From Chitinophaga terrae (ex Kim and Jung 2007) (lineage in GTDB: Bacteria; Bacteroidota; Bacteroidia; Chitinophagales; Chitinophagaceae), in the NCBI RefSeq assembly GCF_900107795.1, contig NZ_FNRL01000012.1, positions 62,001 through 126,000 on the forward strand: a stretch of 64,000 nt of DNA, given 5' to 3'. Positions within the stretch are counted from its first letter, which is position 1; the number at the start of each line of letters is the position of its first letter. The position numbers and the translations under genes were made by a program. Shown here one piece after another: positions 1-8,156 of this stretch. The notes beneath the pieces are model-generated. The model made no database searches. It saw only the letters and a program-made list of their open reading frames with translations, and was not told where the DNA came from.

Positions 1-277
1 GCTCCTCGCTTATCACCGGCGGTGCGGGCAACCCCATTGCTTTACCGAGGGCCAGTATTTCCGCAGGTTGGGCGTTTACAACCCGGGCTATCTTTGGCAA
101 AGGAACCAGGTGCCAGTTTCTCCACACGAAGGTGTGCAAGGCATCCGGGAAATGAGGAAAAGCGAGCGCCTTATTTTCCTCCAACTTCCATCCGGCAAAC
201 AAACCCCGGGGAATAAACAGCCCTGCGGTGACCAGGGAGCCGGATAAGAGGAATGAACGGCGTGAAAGATCTTTCAT
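1..277 (-). CDS. Tat-exported protein, N-terminal fragment (gene cut by left window edge)
   Basis: The reading frame opens at an ATG (275-277) and stays open to base 1, giving 92 codons of a longer gene. The N-terminus has a twin-arginine signal: SRRSFLL at residues 5-11 followed by a hydrophobic stretch to about residue 28, so export as a folded protein is likely. The next ~60 residues are rich in Trp, Leu and Pro (HTFVWRNWHLVP near residues 48-59; KAMGLPAPP near the end). I do not recognise the family with certainty. It lies 19 bases downstream of the GH5-type gene on the same strand, so the two probably form an operon. A carbohydrate-related role is inferred from that neighbour only. Confidence 0.6.
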   Translation of the reverse strand, partial: MKDLSRRSFLLSGSLVTAGLFIPRGLFAGWKLEENKALAFPHFPDALHTFVWRNWHLVPLPKIARVVNAQPAEILALGKAMGLPAPPVISEE

Positions 278-296
278 AACGCGAATGTATAAACGT

Positions 297-1478
297 TTAA
301 TTATTCAATTGCTGCAGCAACGTGATCATATACTCCCTGGCTCCTGTGGCCGGGTTCACATTGATCCCGTTTTCCGTATCATGCGGCGTATAATCGAACA
401 CCCACATGGCCGACAAAGGAACCTTATTAACCAGTATCGCGTTCACCAGCTCTTTGTATTTTTCCTTTGCCGTTGCCGCTCCCAGCAGCTTTTCCTGCGC
501 GCCGAACTCGCCTACAAAAAGTGGCTTCTTCAATTGTGCAGCAGCTTCCATTGTTACGCGGATGATCTCTTCCAGCGAAGCAGGACCTTCGGCGAAATAA
601 GCCCCCTCGTTATCGGGGTACTGATGGATGGATAAGGTATTGACGGGTCCCGGGTTCTGTTCGTCCAGCATCTGCCGGTACTGGGCTTTCGTATCTTTTT
701 CCCAGCTGCAGGTTCGCGCCAGGTTATAGGCGCTGGCCCGTGGATTCGCATTGCCGCTGATAATGATGCGATGTTTATCGAATTTCCTTACCTGTTTTGC
801 AAACGCTGTCAACGCAGTTTGCAGGTCGGCCAGTGAAAGTTTATCAGCTTTGGAACGGGTAGGCGGCGTGCCTGCGCTTACCGCTACCGGTGGCAGGTTG
901 TCGTTATCGCCCGGCAGATCGATCACCAGGTTGTATTCATTTCCAAATTCCCAACCCCAGATCGCAGGAGAATGCCGGTAACGTTGTACCAGTTCTTTTA
1001 CGTAACGCTTCATGAAAGCAATGGTCTTGCTTTTTGGATTTCCCCACTGCCCTACCGGTTCTCCTACCAGGTCGGGAATGGTATTTACGTTCCAGCATAC
1101 AGAAGGGATCAGGCCAATACCGATTTCCTCTGCGGCCTTCACGAAAGCATCCAGGTTTTTATAATACCGCGCTTTATCTTCCAGGTAAAGGGTGTAATTG
1201 ACCGGCCAGAAGCCGCTGCACATGAACCTGGCGAATGGAATGTTCCTCGCTTTCAGGTACCGGAAACCGGCTTTATAACTGGTGTCGCCGGTTGCGTTTT
1301 TATCCAGTGTACGTGCAAATGCGTTGAAATAGTTTACGCCCGCTCCCCTGAAAGGCTTTCCATTCAGCAGCAGTGTTCCTGTTTTGTTCACTGTAAGCCC
1401 CGGTGCGGGATGACGCTGGGAATAAGCCAGGCGCCCGCATACGGCTACCAATACCAGTAAGGCATATATTCTTTTCAA
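297..1478 (-). CDS. GH5-family glycoside hydrolase (cellulase/mannanase-like), secreted
   Basis: A 393-residue protein with an N-terminal signal peptide (about residues 1-21) and one TIM-barrel glycosidase domain of the GH5/cellulase superfamily. The acid/base motif WEFGNEYN places the catalytic Glu at 181, next to Asn180. IHQY carries His285. VGEFG provides the nucleophile Glu324. These are the classical clan GH-A positions. Size and motifs resemble Bacteroidota beta-mannanase or endoglucanase-like enzymes, but the substrate cannot be read from sequence. The start codon appears to be TTG (1476-1478), because no in-frame ATG lies upstream and the signal peptide begins there. It is the first gene of a probable two-gene operon with the Tat-exported protein at 1-277. 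Confidence 0.85.
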   Translation of the reverse strand: MKRIYALLVLVAVCGRLAYSQRHPAPGLTVNKTGTLLLNGKPFRGAGVNYFNAFARTLDKNATGDTSYKAGFRYLKARNIPFARFMCSGFWPVNYTLYLEDKARYYKNLDAFVKAAEEIGIGLIPSVCWNVNTIPDLVGEPVGQWGNPKSKTIAFMKRYVKELVQRYRHSPAIWGWEFGNEYNLVIDLPGDNDNLPPVAVSAGTPPTRSKADKLSLADLQTALTAFAKQVRKFDKHRIIISGNANPRASAYNLARTCSWEKDTKAQYRQMLDEQNPGPVNTLSIHQYPDNEGAYFAEGPASLEEIIRVTMEAAAQLKKPLFVGEFGAQEKLLGAATAKEKYKELVNAILVNKVPLSAMWVFDYTPHDTENGINVNPATGAREYMITLLQQLNN

Positions 1479-1549
1479 GATACCAGGTTTGCACCTAATA
1501 TACTGTGGAGTTCTTATGTTCGCAACCTGTACTGTAGGGTAGTTGCGAT

Positions 1550-2296
1550 TTATTTACGGAGCGGGTGTTTGCGGTTCCAGGACCTGGAGAAATAATAAGC
1601 GCAGTCTTTAATAAACTGGTAAAAATCATAATCGTTCTCGAACGACAACAACATTTCATAGGTTGGCCGGTATTCTACCATGAATGCTTCCAGGGCCGGG
1701 GATTCCAGTCCCGTGATCTTTTTAACCAGCTCTTTATTGAACCGGTGATCGATATACTTGTCTTTCTCATCCTGTATCAGCAATCGCCTGAAGGCTTCTA
1801 TACGTTTGGCTTTGCGTAAGCTAAAGAGAAGATCGAGGTTTAATCCAACGCCTGCTCCGCCGCTGCTGGAGGTCAGGTAATCCCTTTCGAAATCGAATAC
1901 TTTCCGGTACTCGTTCCGGTTTTCAATGGAGTCGACGGTATATCCCCTGCGCATGGCCGTCACTTCTACCGTGGGCAACATATGTACATCAACATGCAGG
2001 CTCATATCAAATGAGCGGCTTGTCCTGATCTCTTTTACGGGAAATTTCATCGTGGCTTTTCCCTGGTAGGAAAAGCAGATAGAATCGGTTGTGGGAACCA
2101 TGATGCTGTAATGGCCTGCTGAATCGGTAACCGTTCCCTTACCGGAAGTACTCATTACAGTTACACCAGCCATCCCGAATTTAGCTGTGCGATCGTATAC
2201 TGTACCATAAACGCGTACCTGCGCGGCTGATACAAAATAAGACAGCAACAAAAGCAATAAAAAACACAATCGTTGTAATAGCTGGTAGTAACTCAT
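1550..2296 (-). CDS. Carboxypeptidase-like regulatory domain protein, exported
   Basis: A 248-residue protein. A signal peptide (about 1-25, with a Leu-rich core ending VSAAQ) precedes a carboxypeptidase-regulatory-like beta-sandwich (about 27-105; VRVYGTVYD at the start and GVTVMSTSGKGTVTDSAGHYSI inside, the usual pattern of these domains in Bacteroidota). The C-terminal ~140 residues are helical and charged and match no family I recognise. Such proteins are generally periplasmic or outer-membrane associated. It sits alone with 71 bases before the GH5 gene and 128 bases after the hydrolase, so it is probably its own transcript. Specific function unknown. Confidence 0.7.
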   Translation of the reverse strand: MSYYQLLQRLCFLLLLLLSYFVSAAQVRVYGTVYDRTAKFGMAGVTVMSTSGKGTVTDSAGHYSIMVPTTDSICFSYQGKATMKFPVKEIRTSRSFDMSLHVDVHMLPTVEVTAMRRGYTVDSIENRNEYRKVFDFERDYLTSSSGGAGVGLNLDLLFSLRKAKRIEAFRRLLIQDEKDKYIDHRFNKELVKKITGLESPALEAFMVEYRPTYEMLLSFENDYDFYQFIKDCAYYFSRSWNRKHPLRK

Positions 2297-2424
2297 TAGT
2301 GCCCAATCTAAGCCACGACAAAGAAAATATCAAGGACTAAAGAAATATTAACAATTTATTGGGTAGTATTTCCTTCGCCTGTTCCTCTTCCGGCTTGGCC
2401 AAAAATAAGGCTTTTCGTGATTTA

Positions 2425-3180
2425 TCAATCATTCACCCATTCGGTGATGAGTTCTACGGTATAGTTTAGTTGTCCCTGCGTTACTGGCGTGGTCACTTCT
2501 CCAATACATTCTCCATGTATGCCGGGGAATATCGCTAACCTGCTTTCGGGCAGCAACCTGAACAACTTCACTGCATGTTCGTTCTGGATAACGTCGTTGT
2601 CGTTCTGCAGGACCAGTGTAGGAGCTTCTATGCTTTTTATCAGCGCTTCGTCGATGTCTTTGAACGCTTTCATTCTTTCCACATCGCGCTCGAACATAGT
2701 TTGGAGGGCCTGCCGGTCCGGGTTTACGTCGAGGAAAGCGGATTGCAGCCGTGCCGGCATGTGATCTAGCGTAGCATTGTTGAATCCGTCGAAGAAGCCG
2801 GGAGGCATCCCGCTACGTTGAAAAAGCGCCGCTACCAACACCAGTTTATCGACCAGTTGCTTATGCCTGATGCCTATTTGCAACGCTGTGGTAGCGCCGT
2901 TGCTGAAGCCAAGGAAACTGGCTTTGCTGATACCCAGGTGCGCCAGCAACGCTGCCATATAATCGGCGTCCTGTTCAAAGGTCAAAGGCCGGCCGTTATC
3001 TTTTGTTCTTCCGTGGGCTTGCATTTCTACCGCAATAACCTGGAAACTGGCTGATAAATAAGGGAGGATCTTACCGAACGTGGATTGAATAGTGGAACCG
3101 CCGCCATGTATCAACACCAGTGGTTTCCCGGCGCCATGTATTTCGTAATAGAGTTCCAGGTCTTTTAAGGAAGCGAACAT
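2425..3180 (-). CDS. Alpha/beta hydrolase
   Basis: A 251-residue single-domain alpha/beta hydrolase with no signal peptide, so cytoplasmic. The oxyanion-hole motif HGGG is at 25-28. The nucleophile elbow GFSNG puts Ser at 93. The acid is Asp194 or Asp196 in LQNDND. The catalytic His is 222 in IHGE. The fold and length match small esterases or hydrolases of the MhpC/proline-iminopeptidase type. The substrate is not predictable. Flanking genes are not functionally linked, and the 137-base gap to mgtA suggests a separate transcript. Confidence 0.85.
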   Translation of the reverse strand: MFASLKDLELYYEIHGAGKPLVLIHGGGSTIQSTFGKILPYLSASFQVIAVEMQAHGRTKDNGRPLTFEQDADYMAALLAHLGISKASFLGFSNGATTALQIGIRHKQLVDKLVLVAALFQRSGMPPGFFDGFNNATLDHMPARLQSAFLDVNPDRQALQTMFERDVERMKAFKDIDEALIKSIEAPTLVLQNDNDVIQNEHAVKLFRLLPESRLAIFPGIHGECIGEVTTPVTQGQLNYTVELITEWVND

Positions 3181-3317
3181 AGTTGTATACTTTTTGTAAA
3201 AGTAGTGATATGAATAGGATTAATGGGGTTATGAACGGGACAATTTTTATGGGGAAGCAGGACAAACAAAAAAATCAGACCACTCCCCGACCGCAAAATA
3301 GTCTGCCCCAATCATCC

Positions 3318-6023
3318 TTACAACCATTTGCCAAACTTCCGGATATACCAGTTCTTAACTACTTGCGTAAGCACACAATAGCTTGCCAGTATAGCAATCA
3401 ACCAGGGAAAATATTGCAATGGCAATGGTTCCATCTTCAATGCAGCGGCAAAAGGCGAAAAAGGAATGAGTATGCCTACAAGCATGATCCCTGCTGTGAG
3501 CACTACTACCGGCAACGCCGCCCAACTTTGCACAAAGGGTATCTTCCGTGTCCGGATCATATGTACAATAAGGGTTTGAGATAAAAGCCCTTCTATGAAC
3601 CAGCCACTTTGAAACAACGACTGGTTGGCCGGAGCCGTTGCTTTAAACACGAAATACATCAGTGCAAATGTGGCATAGTCGAACAGGGAACTGATCGGCC
3701 CTATGAACAGCATGAACTTTTGTATATCGCCCGCCTCCCACTTCTTTGGTTTCAGCAAAAATTCTTCATCCATTTTATCCCAGGGTATGGAGACCTGGGA
3801 AATATCGTACAACAGGTTCTGCACCAAAAGTTGTACAGGCAACATGGGGAGGAACGGCAGGAAGGCGCTGGCGCCAAGCATGCTGAACATGTTCCCGAAA
3901 TTGCTGCTGGCCGTCATTTTAATGTACTTGATAATATTGCCGAATGTCCTTCTGCCGTAGATCACTCCTTTCCGCAATACCATCAGGTCTTTTTCCAGCA
4001 AAATGATGTCTGCGCTTTCCCTGGCAATATCTACCGCCGTGTCTACGCTTATTCCAACATCGGCATTCCTCAATGCGGCGGCATCGTTGATGCCGTCGCC
4101 CATAAAGCCAACGGTATGGCCTTTGTCCTGCAACACCTTTACAACCCTTGCTTTTTGCAGGGGACTTAGTTTTGCCAGTATGGAAATATCATCTATCTGT
4201 TGCTGCAATGCCTCGTCCGACATCCCATCCAGGTCGTTGCCCAACAGTATCCTGTTAATGGGGATGCCCACTTCCTTGCAGATCTTCCGGGTAACGATCT
4301 CATTGTCTCCTGTCAGCACTTTTACATTTACGCCAAGTTGCTGCAATGCGCCGATAGCCACTTTAGCAGAAGGTTTGGCAGGGTCGAGGAAACCGATGAA
4401 TCCTGTCAGCACCATGTTCTTTTCGTCCTCTACAGAATAGGTCAGCGCCCGGTCGTCGAACTCGCGGATAGCCACCAGCAATACCCGCAATCCTTCTTCA
4501 TTCAGCCTCCTGGATGTTTCCAGCACTACCTTTCTCATTTGTTCGTCCATAGGGATCACGATGTCGCTTTCGATATGCAGTTGTTTGTTTTCGCCGAGGT
4601 CAAATGCGTGGCTGCAGAGATCCAGGACCTCTTCTACAGCTCCCTTACAGATCAGCAGGTGTTTGCCGTTCCGTTGCTGAAGGATAACGGACATGCGCCT
4701 ACGCTGGAAGTCGAAAGGGATTTCATCTACTTTTAAAAAATGCTCCTCCACTTTCAGGTAATCATGCAACTCCACATGCTCGAGGATAGCGATGTCGAGC
4801 AGGCTTTTTAAACCCGTCTGGTGGAAACTGTTCAGGTAAGCCCATTTCAGCACTTCCTCATCTTCGTCGCCCAGCAGGTTCAGGTGCCGTTCCAGCACTA
4901 TTTTATCCAGGGTAAGGGTACCGGTCTTGTCTATACAGAAAACATCCATGGCGCCGATATTCTGGATTGCGTTCAGGCGTTTGACGATCACTTTTCTCTT
5001 GCTCATATTCACCGCGCCTTTAGCCAGGTTGGCCGTTACGATCATCGGCAGCATTTCGGGAGTAAGTCCTACAGCTACTGCAATGGCAAACAGCAAGGCT
5101 TCGATCCAGGCGCCTTTTACAAACCCGTTGATGAGAAAGATCAGGGGCACCATGACCAGCATAAAACGAATCAGCAGGTAGCTGACCTTATTAACGCCCT
5201 TATCAAAGCTGGTAGCAGTCCGTTCGCCGACCAGCGACCGGCTCAGGGAACCGAAACAGGTCTGGCTGCCGGTGGTAACCACCAGGGCTGTGGCAGCGCC
5301 GCTAACCACGTTTGTACCCATGAAGCAGATATTCTCCAGTTCCAGGGGCGATTTCGCATCAGCCTCTCTTACTACCAGCGCACGTTTCTCTACCGGCAGG
5401 GATTCGCCGGTAAGCATAGCCTGGCTGACGAAGAGGTCTTTCGATTGCATGATACGGCAATCGGCGGGGATCATATCGCCGGCGGAAAGATGTACTATAT
5501 CCCCCGGTACCAGTTGCCTGATATCTATTTCGCGCCTGCCTTCATTTTTTCGTATTACCGTAGCCGTTGTTCTGACCAGGCTTTTCAGCGCCAGGGCAGC
5601 TTTATTACTCCTGTATTCCTGGAAAAACCGCAGGAAGGAAGATACCAGCACCATGATGCCAACCATCAGTACTGTTTTATAATCCTCTTCCCCGGGTTTG
5701 GCCATATAAACATCCATGACCAGCGATACCAGGGCTATTAAAATAAGTATCCCGATAAAGGGGTTAATAAACGCTTTTATTAACTGCAGGTACCAGGAAG
5801 GTATTTTTTCGTAGTGCACTTCATTCAGCCCATGAGCTTTGATGCGCTCTTCCGCCTGCGCGGAAGTGATCCCGTCTGCAGTCGTTTCCAGCATGGGCAG
5901 GTAATAGTTCTTATCATTACGGCTGGCGTTCTTCAGTTTAACGATCGCTTCATCGTTCATGCCGTTGCCGTTGTAAGTAGCGGTAAGCCTTGCCCTGATA
6001 TTTTCTCTAACTGCGGTAAGCAT
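3318..6023 (-). CDS. mgtA: Magnesium-translocating P-type ATPase (MgtA/MgtB type)
   Basis: A 901-residue P-type ATPase of class IIIB, the usual length for MgtA. Visible landmarks are TGES (205-208, actuator domain), the PEMLP signature of this class (322-326), the phosphorylation site DKTGTL (Asp365), and GDGIND in the hinge. About ten membrane segments flank these domains. The enzyme imports Mg2+ across the inner membrane using ATP. Its gene starts at an ATG (6021-6023) that follows a promoter-like box and a structured leader described separately. No regulator gene is adjacent, so control through the leader is plausible. Family assignment is secure; the exact ion preference is inferred from the family. 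Confidence 0.93.
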   Translation of the reverse strand: MLTAVRENIRARLTATYNGNGMNDEAIVKLKNASRNDKNYYLPMLETTADGITSAQAEERIKAHGLNEVHYEKIPSWYLQLIKAFINPFIGILILIALVSLVMDVYMAKPGEEDYKTVLMVGIMVLVSSFLRFFQEYRSNKAALALKSLVRTTATVIRKNEGRREIDIRQLVPGDIVHLSAGDMIPADCRIMQSKDLFVSQAMLTGESLPVEKRALVVREADAKSPLELENICFMGTNVVSGAATALVVTTGSQTCFGSLSRSLVGERTATSFDKGVNKVSYLLIRFMLVMVPLIFLINGFVKGAWIEALLFAIAVAVGLTPEMLPMIVTANLAKGAVNMSKRKVIVKRLNAIQNIGAMDVFCIDKTGTLTLDKIVLERHLNLLGDEDEEVLKWAYLNSFHQTGLKSLLDIAILEHVELHDYLKVEEHFLKVDEIPFDFQRRRMSVILQQRNGKHLLICKGAVEEVLDLCSHAFDLGENKQLHIESDIVIPMDEQMRKVVLETSRRLNEEGLRVLLVAIREFDDRALTYSVEDEKNMVLTGFIGFLDPAKPSAKVAIGALQQLGVNVKVLTGDNEIVTRKICKEVGIPINRILLGNDLDGMSDEALQQQIDDISILAKLSPLQKARVVKVLQDKGHTVGFMGDGINDAAALRNADVGISVDTAVDIARESADIILLEKDLMVLRKGVIYGRRTFGNIIKYIKMTASSNFGNMFSMLGASAFLPFLPMLPVQLLVQNLLYDISQVSIPWDKMDEEFLLKPKKWEAGDIQKFMLFIGPISSLFDYATFALMYFVFKATAPANQSLFQSGWFIEGLLSQTLIVHMIRTRKIPFVQSWAALPVVVLTAGIMLVGILIPFSPFAAALKMEPLPLQYFPWLIAILASYCVLTQVVKNWYIRKFGKWL

Positions 6024-6029
6024 GTCGGT

Positions 6030-6122
6030 CTTTTTTTATCACCTGGTTTTCAGGATGCCTGGCTGTCACTTCCCGGCTAACCTTTGTAACCGCCTGTTCG
6101 ATAGGCGGCTGGAAACAGGTAA
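6030..6122 (-). promoter_or_regulatory. Structured 5' leader of mgtA (candidate ion-sensing RNA)
   Basis: Between the promoter-like box at 6135-6142 and the mgtA ATG lie about 105 transcribed bases with nested pairing. A closing stem pairs 6116-6122 with 6039-6045 (7 bp, one G-U). Inside it is a perfect 6-bp hairpin, 6103-6108 with 6090-6095 and a 7-base loop. A third, weaker helix can form between 6046 and 6089. The arrangement looks like a three-way junction. It does not match the M-box consensus as I remember it. Regulation is inferred. Confidence 0.4.
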
Positions 6123-6134
6123 TTTGTGAGACGG

Positions 6135-6142
6135 CAAAAGTA
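6135..6142 (-). promoter_or_regulatory. Promoter -7 box of mgtA
   Basis: The minus strand reads TACTTTTG, a full match to the Bacteroidota sigma-ABfr -7 consensus TAnnTTTG. It implies a transcription start near 6129 and a leader of about 105 nt. No clear TTTG -33 element is seen. Confidence 0.5.
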
Positions 6143-6264
6143 AAGCCCTTCATAGAAGCCGGCGGTTAGAGGCCATATAGAATGTTATTAGGAAATCATT
6201 AGAGCTCACTTGTCTGAGAAGGGCCTTTAATGTATCTTACCTGCTATTATCCAAGCACCAAAAT

Positions 6265-7371
6265 ATGATCACAGGAACAGGAGCAATGACGGCCCCACAG
6301 GTCGATCCCTCGCTATTTAAAACCAAACAACATTTCCAGGTACTGGATGGACTGAGAGGCGTGGCTGCGCTGGTAGTGGTGGTATTCCACTTTATGGAAG
6401 TGGTATACACTGATCCTGTTACCAACGTGCTGGGGCATGGTTTCCTGGCGGTAGATTTCTTCTTTTGCCTGTCGGGTTTCGTGATTGCCTATGCATACGA
6501 TAACAGGATGAAACAACTTGGGATAGCGGCGTTCTTTAAATCGCGGATCACCAGGTTGCATCCGTTGGTGGTGCTGGGATCGGCGCTTGGATTGGCGGGT
6601 TTTCTTTTTGATCCTTTCAGCGCAGGGATCGGCGACTATTCGGCGGGCCGGATCGCGCTCCTTTTCCTGGCTTCCGTTTTAATGATCCCGTTTCCTGTCA
6701 TGGCCGACCGCTATTATAATTTGTTCGGATTGAATGCGCCGTCATGGTCGTTATTCTGGGAATATGTTGCCAACCTTCTTTACGGCCTGTTGTTATGGAA
6801 GGCGAACAGGCGGGTGCTGGCCGGTTTACTGCTGGCAGCAACGGGAGCGATTGCCTTTGTGGCTTATACGAAAGGCAACGTCGTGGGCGGATGGAGTAAA
6901 GAGAGTTTCTGGGATGGGGCGGCGCGGGTATCGTTTTCCTTTCTAGCCGGCATGTTGTTGTTCCGGTATAACATCATCATTAAAAACAAACTCGGGTTTG
7001 CCGGCCTTGCCGTTTTATTACTGGCTGCTTTGCTGATGCCTTATTTTAAATACAACTGGCTGGCCGAATTGCTGGTTGTGGTTATTTATTTCCCGTTGCT
7101 GGTAGCGTTAGGAGCAGGTACACAGGTATCAGGCGTTATGGAGAAGATCTGTTCTTTTTCCGGCAAGCTTTCTTATCCTTTATACATGACCCATTATATG
7201 GTGATCTGGTCGTTCGCGAATTACTATAATAAATATAAACCAGGGGGCGCCAAGTTATCGGTCATTATTACCGGAGGGGTGATAGTTTTAGTCATATTTG
7301 CTTACCTGGCTATGGTACTTTATGATACGCCGGTAAGGCGGTATTTAAGCCGTAAACGTAATCCTGGTTGA
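6265..7371 (+). CDS. Acyltransferase 3 family membrane protein
   Basis: A 368-residue integral membrane protein of the OafA/YrhL-type acyltransferase 3 family. LDGLRG is at 27-32, the conserved His is in FHFME (His42), and FFCLSGFVI at about 66-74 is typical of the second transmembrane helix. Roughly ten hydrophobic segments follow. Members transfer acetyl or other acyl groups onto sugars, lipids or peptidoglycan at the inner membrane. The acceptor here is unknown. The gene is divergent from mgtA and stands alone. A Met at residue 8 is an alternative start. Confidence 0.85.
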   Translation: MITGTGAMTAPQVDPSLFKTKQHFQVLDGLRGVAALVVVVFHFMEVVYTDPVTNVLGHGFLAVDFFFCLSGFVIAYAYDNRMKQLGIAAFFKSRITRLHPLVVLGSALGLAGFLFDPFSAGIGDYSAGRIALLFLASVLMIPFPVMADRYYNLFGLNAPSWSLFWEYVANLLYGLLLWKANRRVLAGLLLAATGAIAFVAYTKGNVVGGWSKESFWDGAARVSFSFLAGMLLFRYNIIIKNKLGFAGLAVLLLAALLMPYFKYNWLAELLVVVIYFPLLVALGAGTQVSGVMEKICSFSGKLSYPLYMTHYMVIWSFANYYNKYKPGGAKLSVIITGGVIVLVIFAYLAMVLYDTPVRRYLSRKRNPG

Positions 7372-7588
7372 ATTTTAAGCAGAAATTAATATAAGATTAA
7401 AAAGTCAGGTTTCGAAAGTTCAACATCAATATAAAAAATTGATTATCAACATAATAAGAATAAAACATTTTATCTTATAACACAAATCTGAGTAATCAGA
7501 TTGTCATTAATTTCTAACAGGAATGTTAAAACGCATGAATTAAAACATTTTGAAGTTACCCCCTCTTTTCCCGGTTTCAAAGTTTTAC

Positions 7589-7596
7589 TAGCTTTG
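7589..7596 (+). promoter_or_regulatory. Promoter -7 box before the small hypothetical gene
   Basis: TAGCTTTG matches TAnnTTTG exactly. It ends only 8 bases before the ATG at 7605, so the transcript would have a very short leader. The upstream 200 bases are strongly AT-rich and hold no other feature I can name. Confidence 0.5.
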
Positions 7597-7604
7597 GCGA
7601 CCAA

Positions 7605-7994
7605 ATGAGACTAGCAATATTTTTTGTATACCTCTGCGTCTATTTTATACAGGGAGATAATCATCTTCCACTACGTACGTATCAGCACGTAGCCAGCTAT
7701 TCTCGTACTCATTCGCACATCGAAAATCCATATCACCGCAATTTCCTGAGTATGTTGGAAGACATTGCATCCATCAGGGATGTACAGGAACCGGAAATGG
7801 AAAGCCTGATCAGCGATGATGTAGAAGATGAAGATCCGAATACCTGTTTCAGCTCGAAATATAAACTGGTGCCCCGGCATCGTACTCCCTCCCATTCCAC
7901 TGTTTTAAGTTATCAGGGCAGGTATGCGAAAGCGCCTCCCTCTCCGGGTCAGTTACCGTATAAATATCTCGTTCAAAGTTCCCTGAGGATCTGA
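7605..7994 (+). CDS. Small hypothetical protein of a Bacteroidota-restricted type
   Basis: A 129-residue protein. Its short hydrophobic N-terminus (FFVYLCVYFIQG at about 6-17) may be a signal or anchor. A His/Tyr-rich stretch follows, then an acidic cluster (DDVEDEDP near residues 71-78), and a C-terminus ending in LRI. From memory, Chitinophaga-type genomes carry several short proteins with the same plan (VY..Y.IQG start, acidic middle, VLRI-like end) and no assigned function, so this is probably a real gene. It precedes the RND efflux operon by 162 bases and shares its strand, but a link is not demonstrated. Confidence 0.6.
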   Translation: MRLAIFFVYLCVYFIQGDNHLPLRTYQHVASYSRTHSHIENPYHRNFLSMLEDIASIRDVQEPEMESLISDDVEDEDPNTCFSSKYKLVPRHRTPSHSTVLSYQGRYAKAPPSPGQLPYKYLVQSSLRI

Positions 7995-8104
7995 TCTGAC
8001 CCCGTTTCAGTGGGCAAAGGCGTATTCGTGCATTCCTATAACGAACCACCGTTGCCAAATGGCATATTCATGCCCGTTACACCTGCCAGCTGATGAAACC
8101 AACC

Positions 8105-8119
8105 TGCCCGTTCCGGGCA
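8105..8119 (+). terminator. Short hairpin between small gene and efflux operon
   Basis: A perfect 6-bp stem (TGCCCG / CGGGCA) with a 3-base loop, followed by a weak T-containing tail (ACTTTAC). It could end the 7605-7994 transcript. The tail is poor, so this is tentative. Confidence 0.3.
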
Positions 8120-8156
8120 ACTTTACAGTGCAACCTATCGCTTATTTATTAATATC

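Noticed and set aside
4821..5741. Long plus-strand open frame of about 300 codons opposite mgtA
   Set aside because: It is antisense to a securely identified P-type ATPase, shows no domain pattern, and is rich in Gln/His as expected of a shadow frame.
6030..6122. mgtA leader as a classical M-box riboswitch
   Set aside because: I could not align the conserved M-box segments to this leader by eye; only an unnamed structured leader is claimed.
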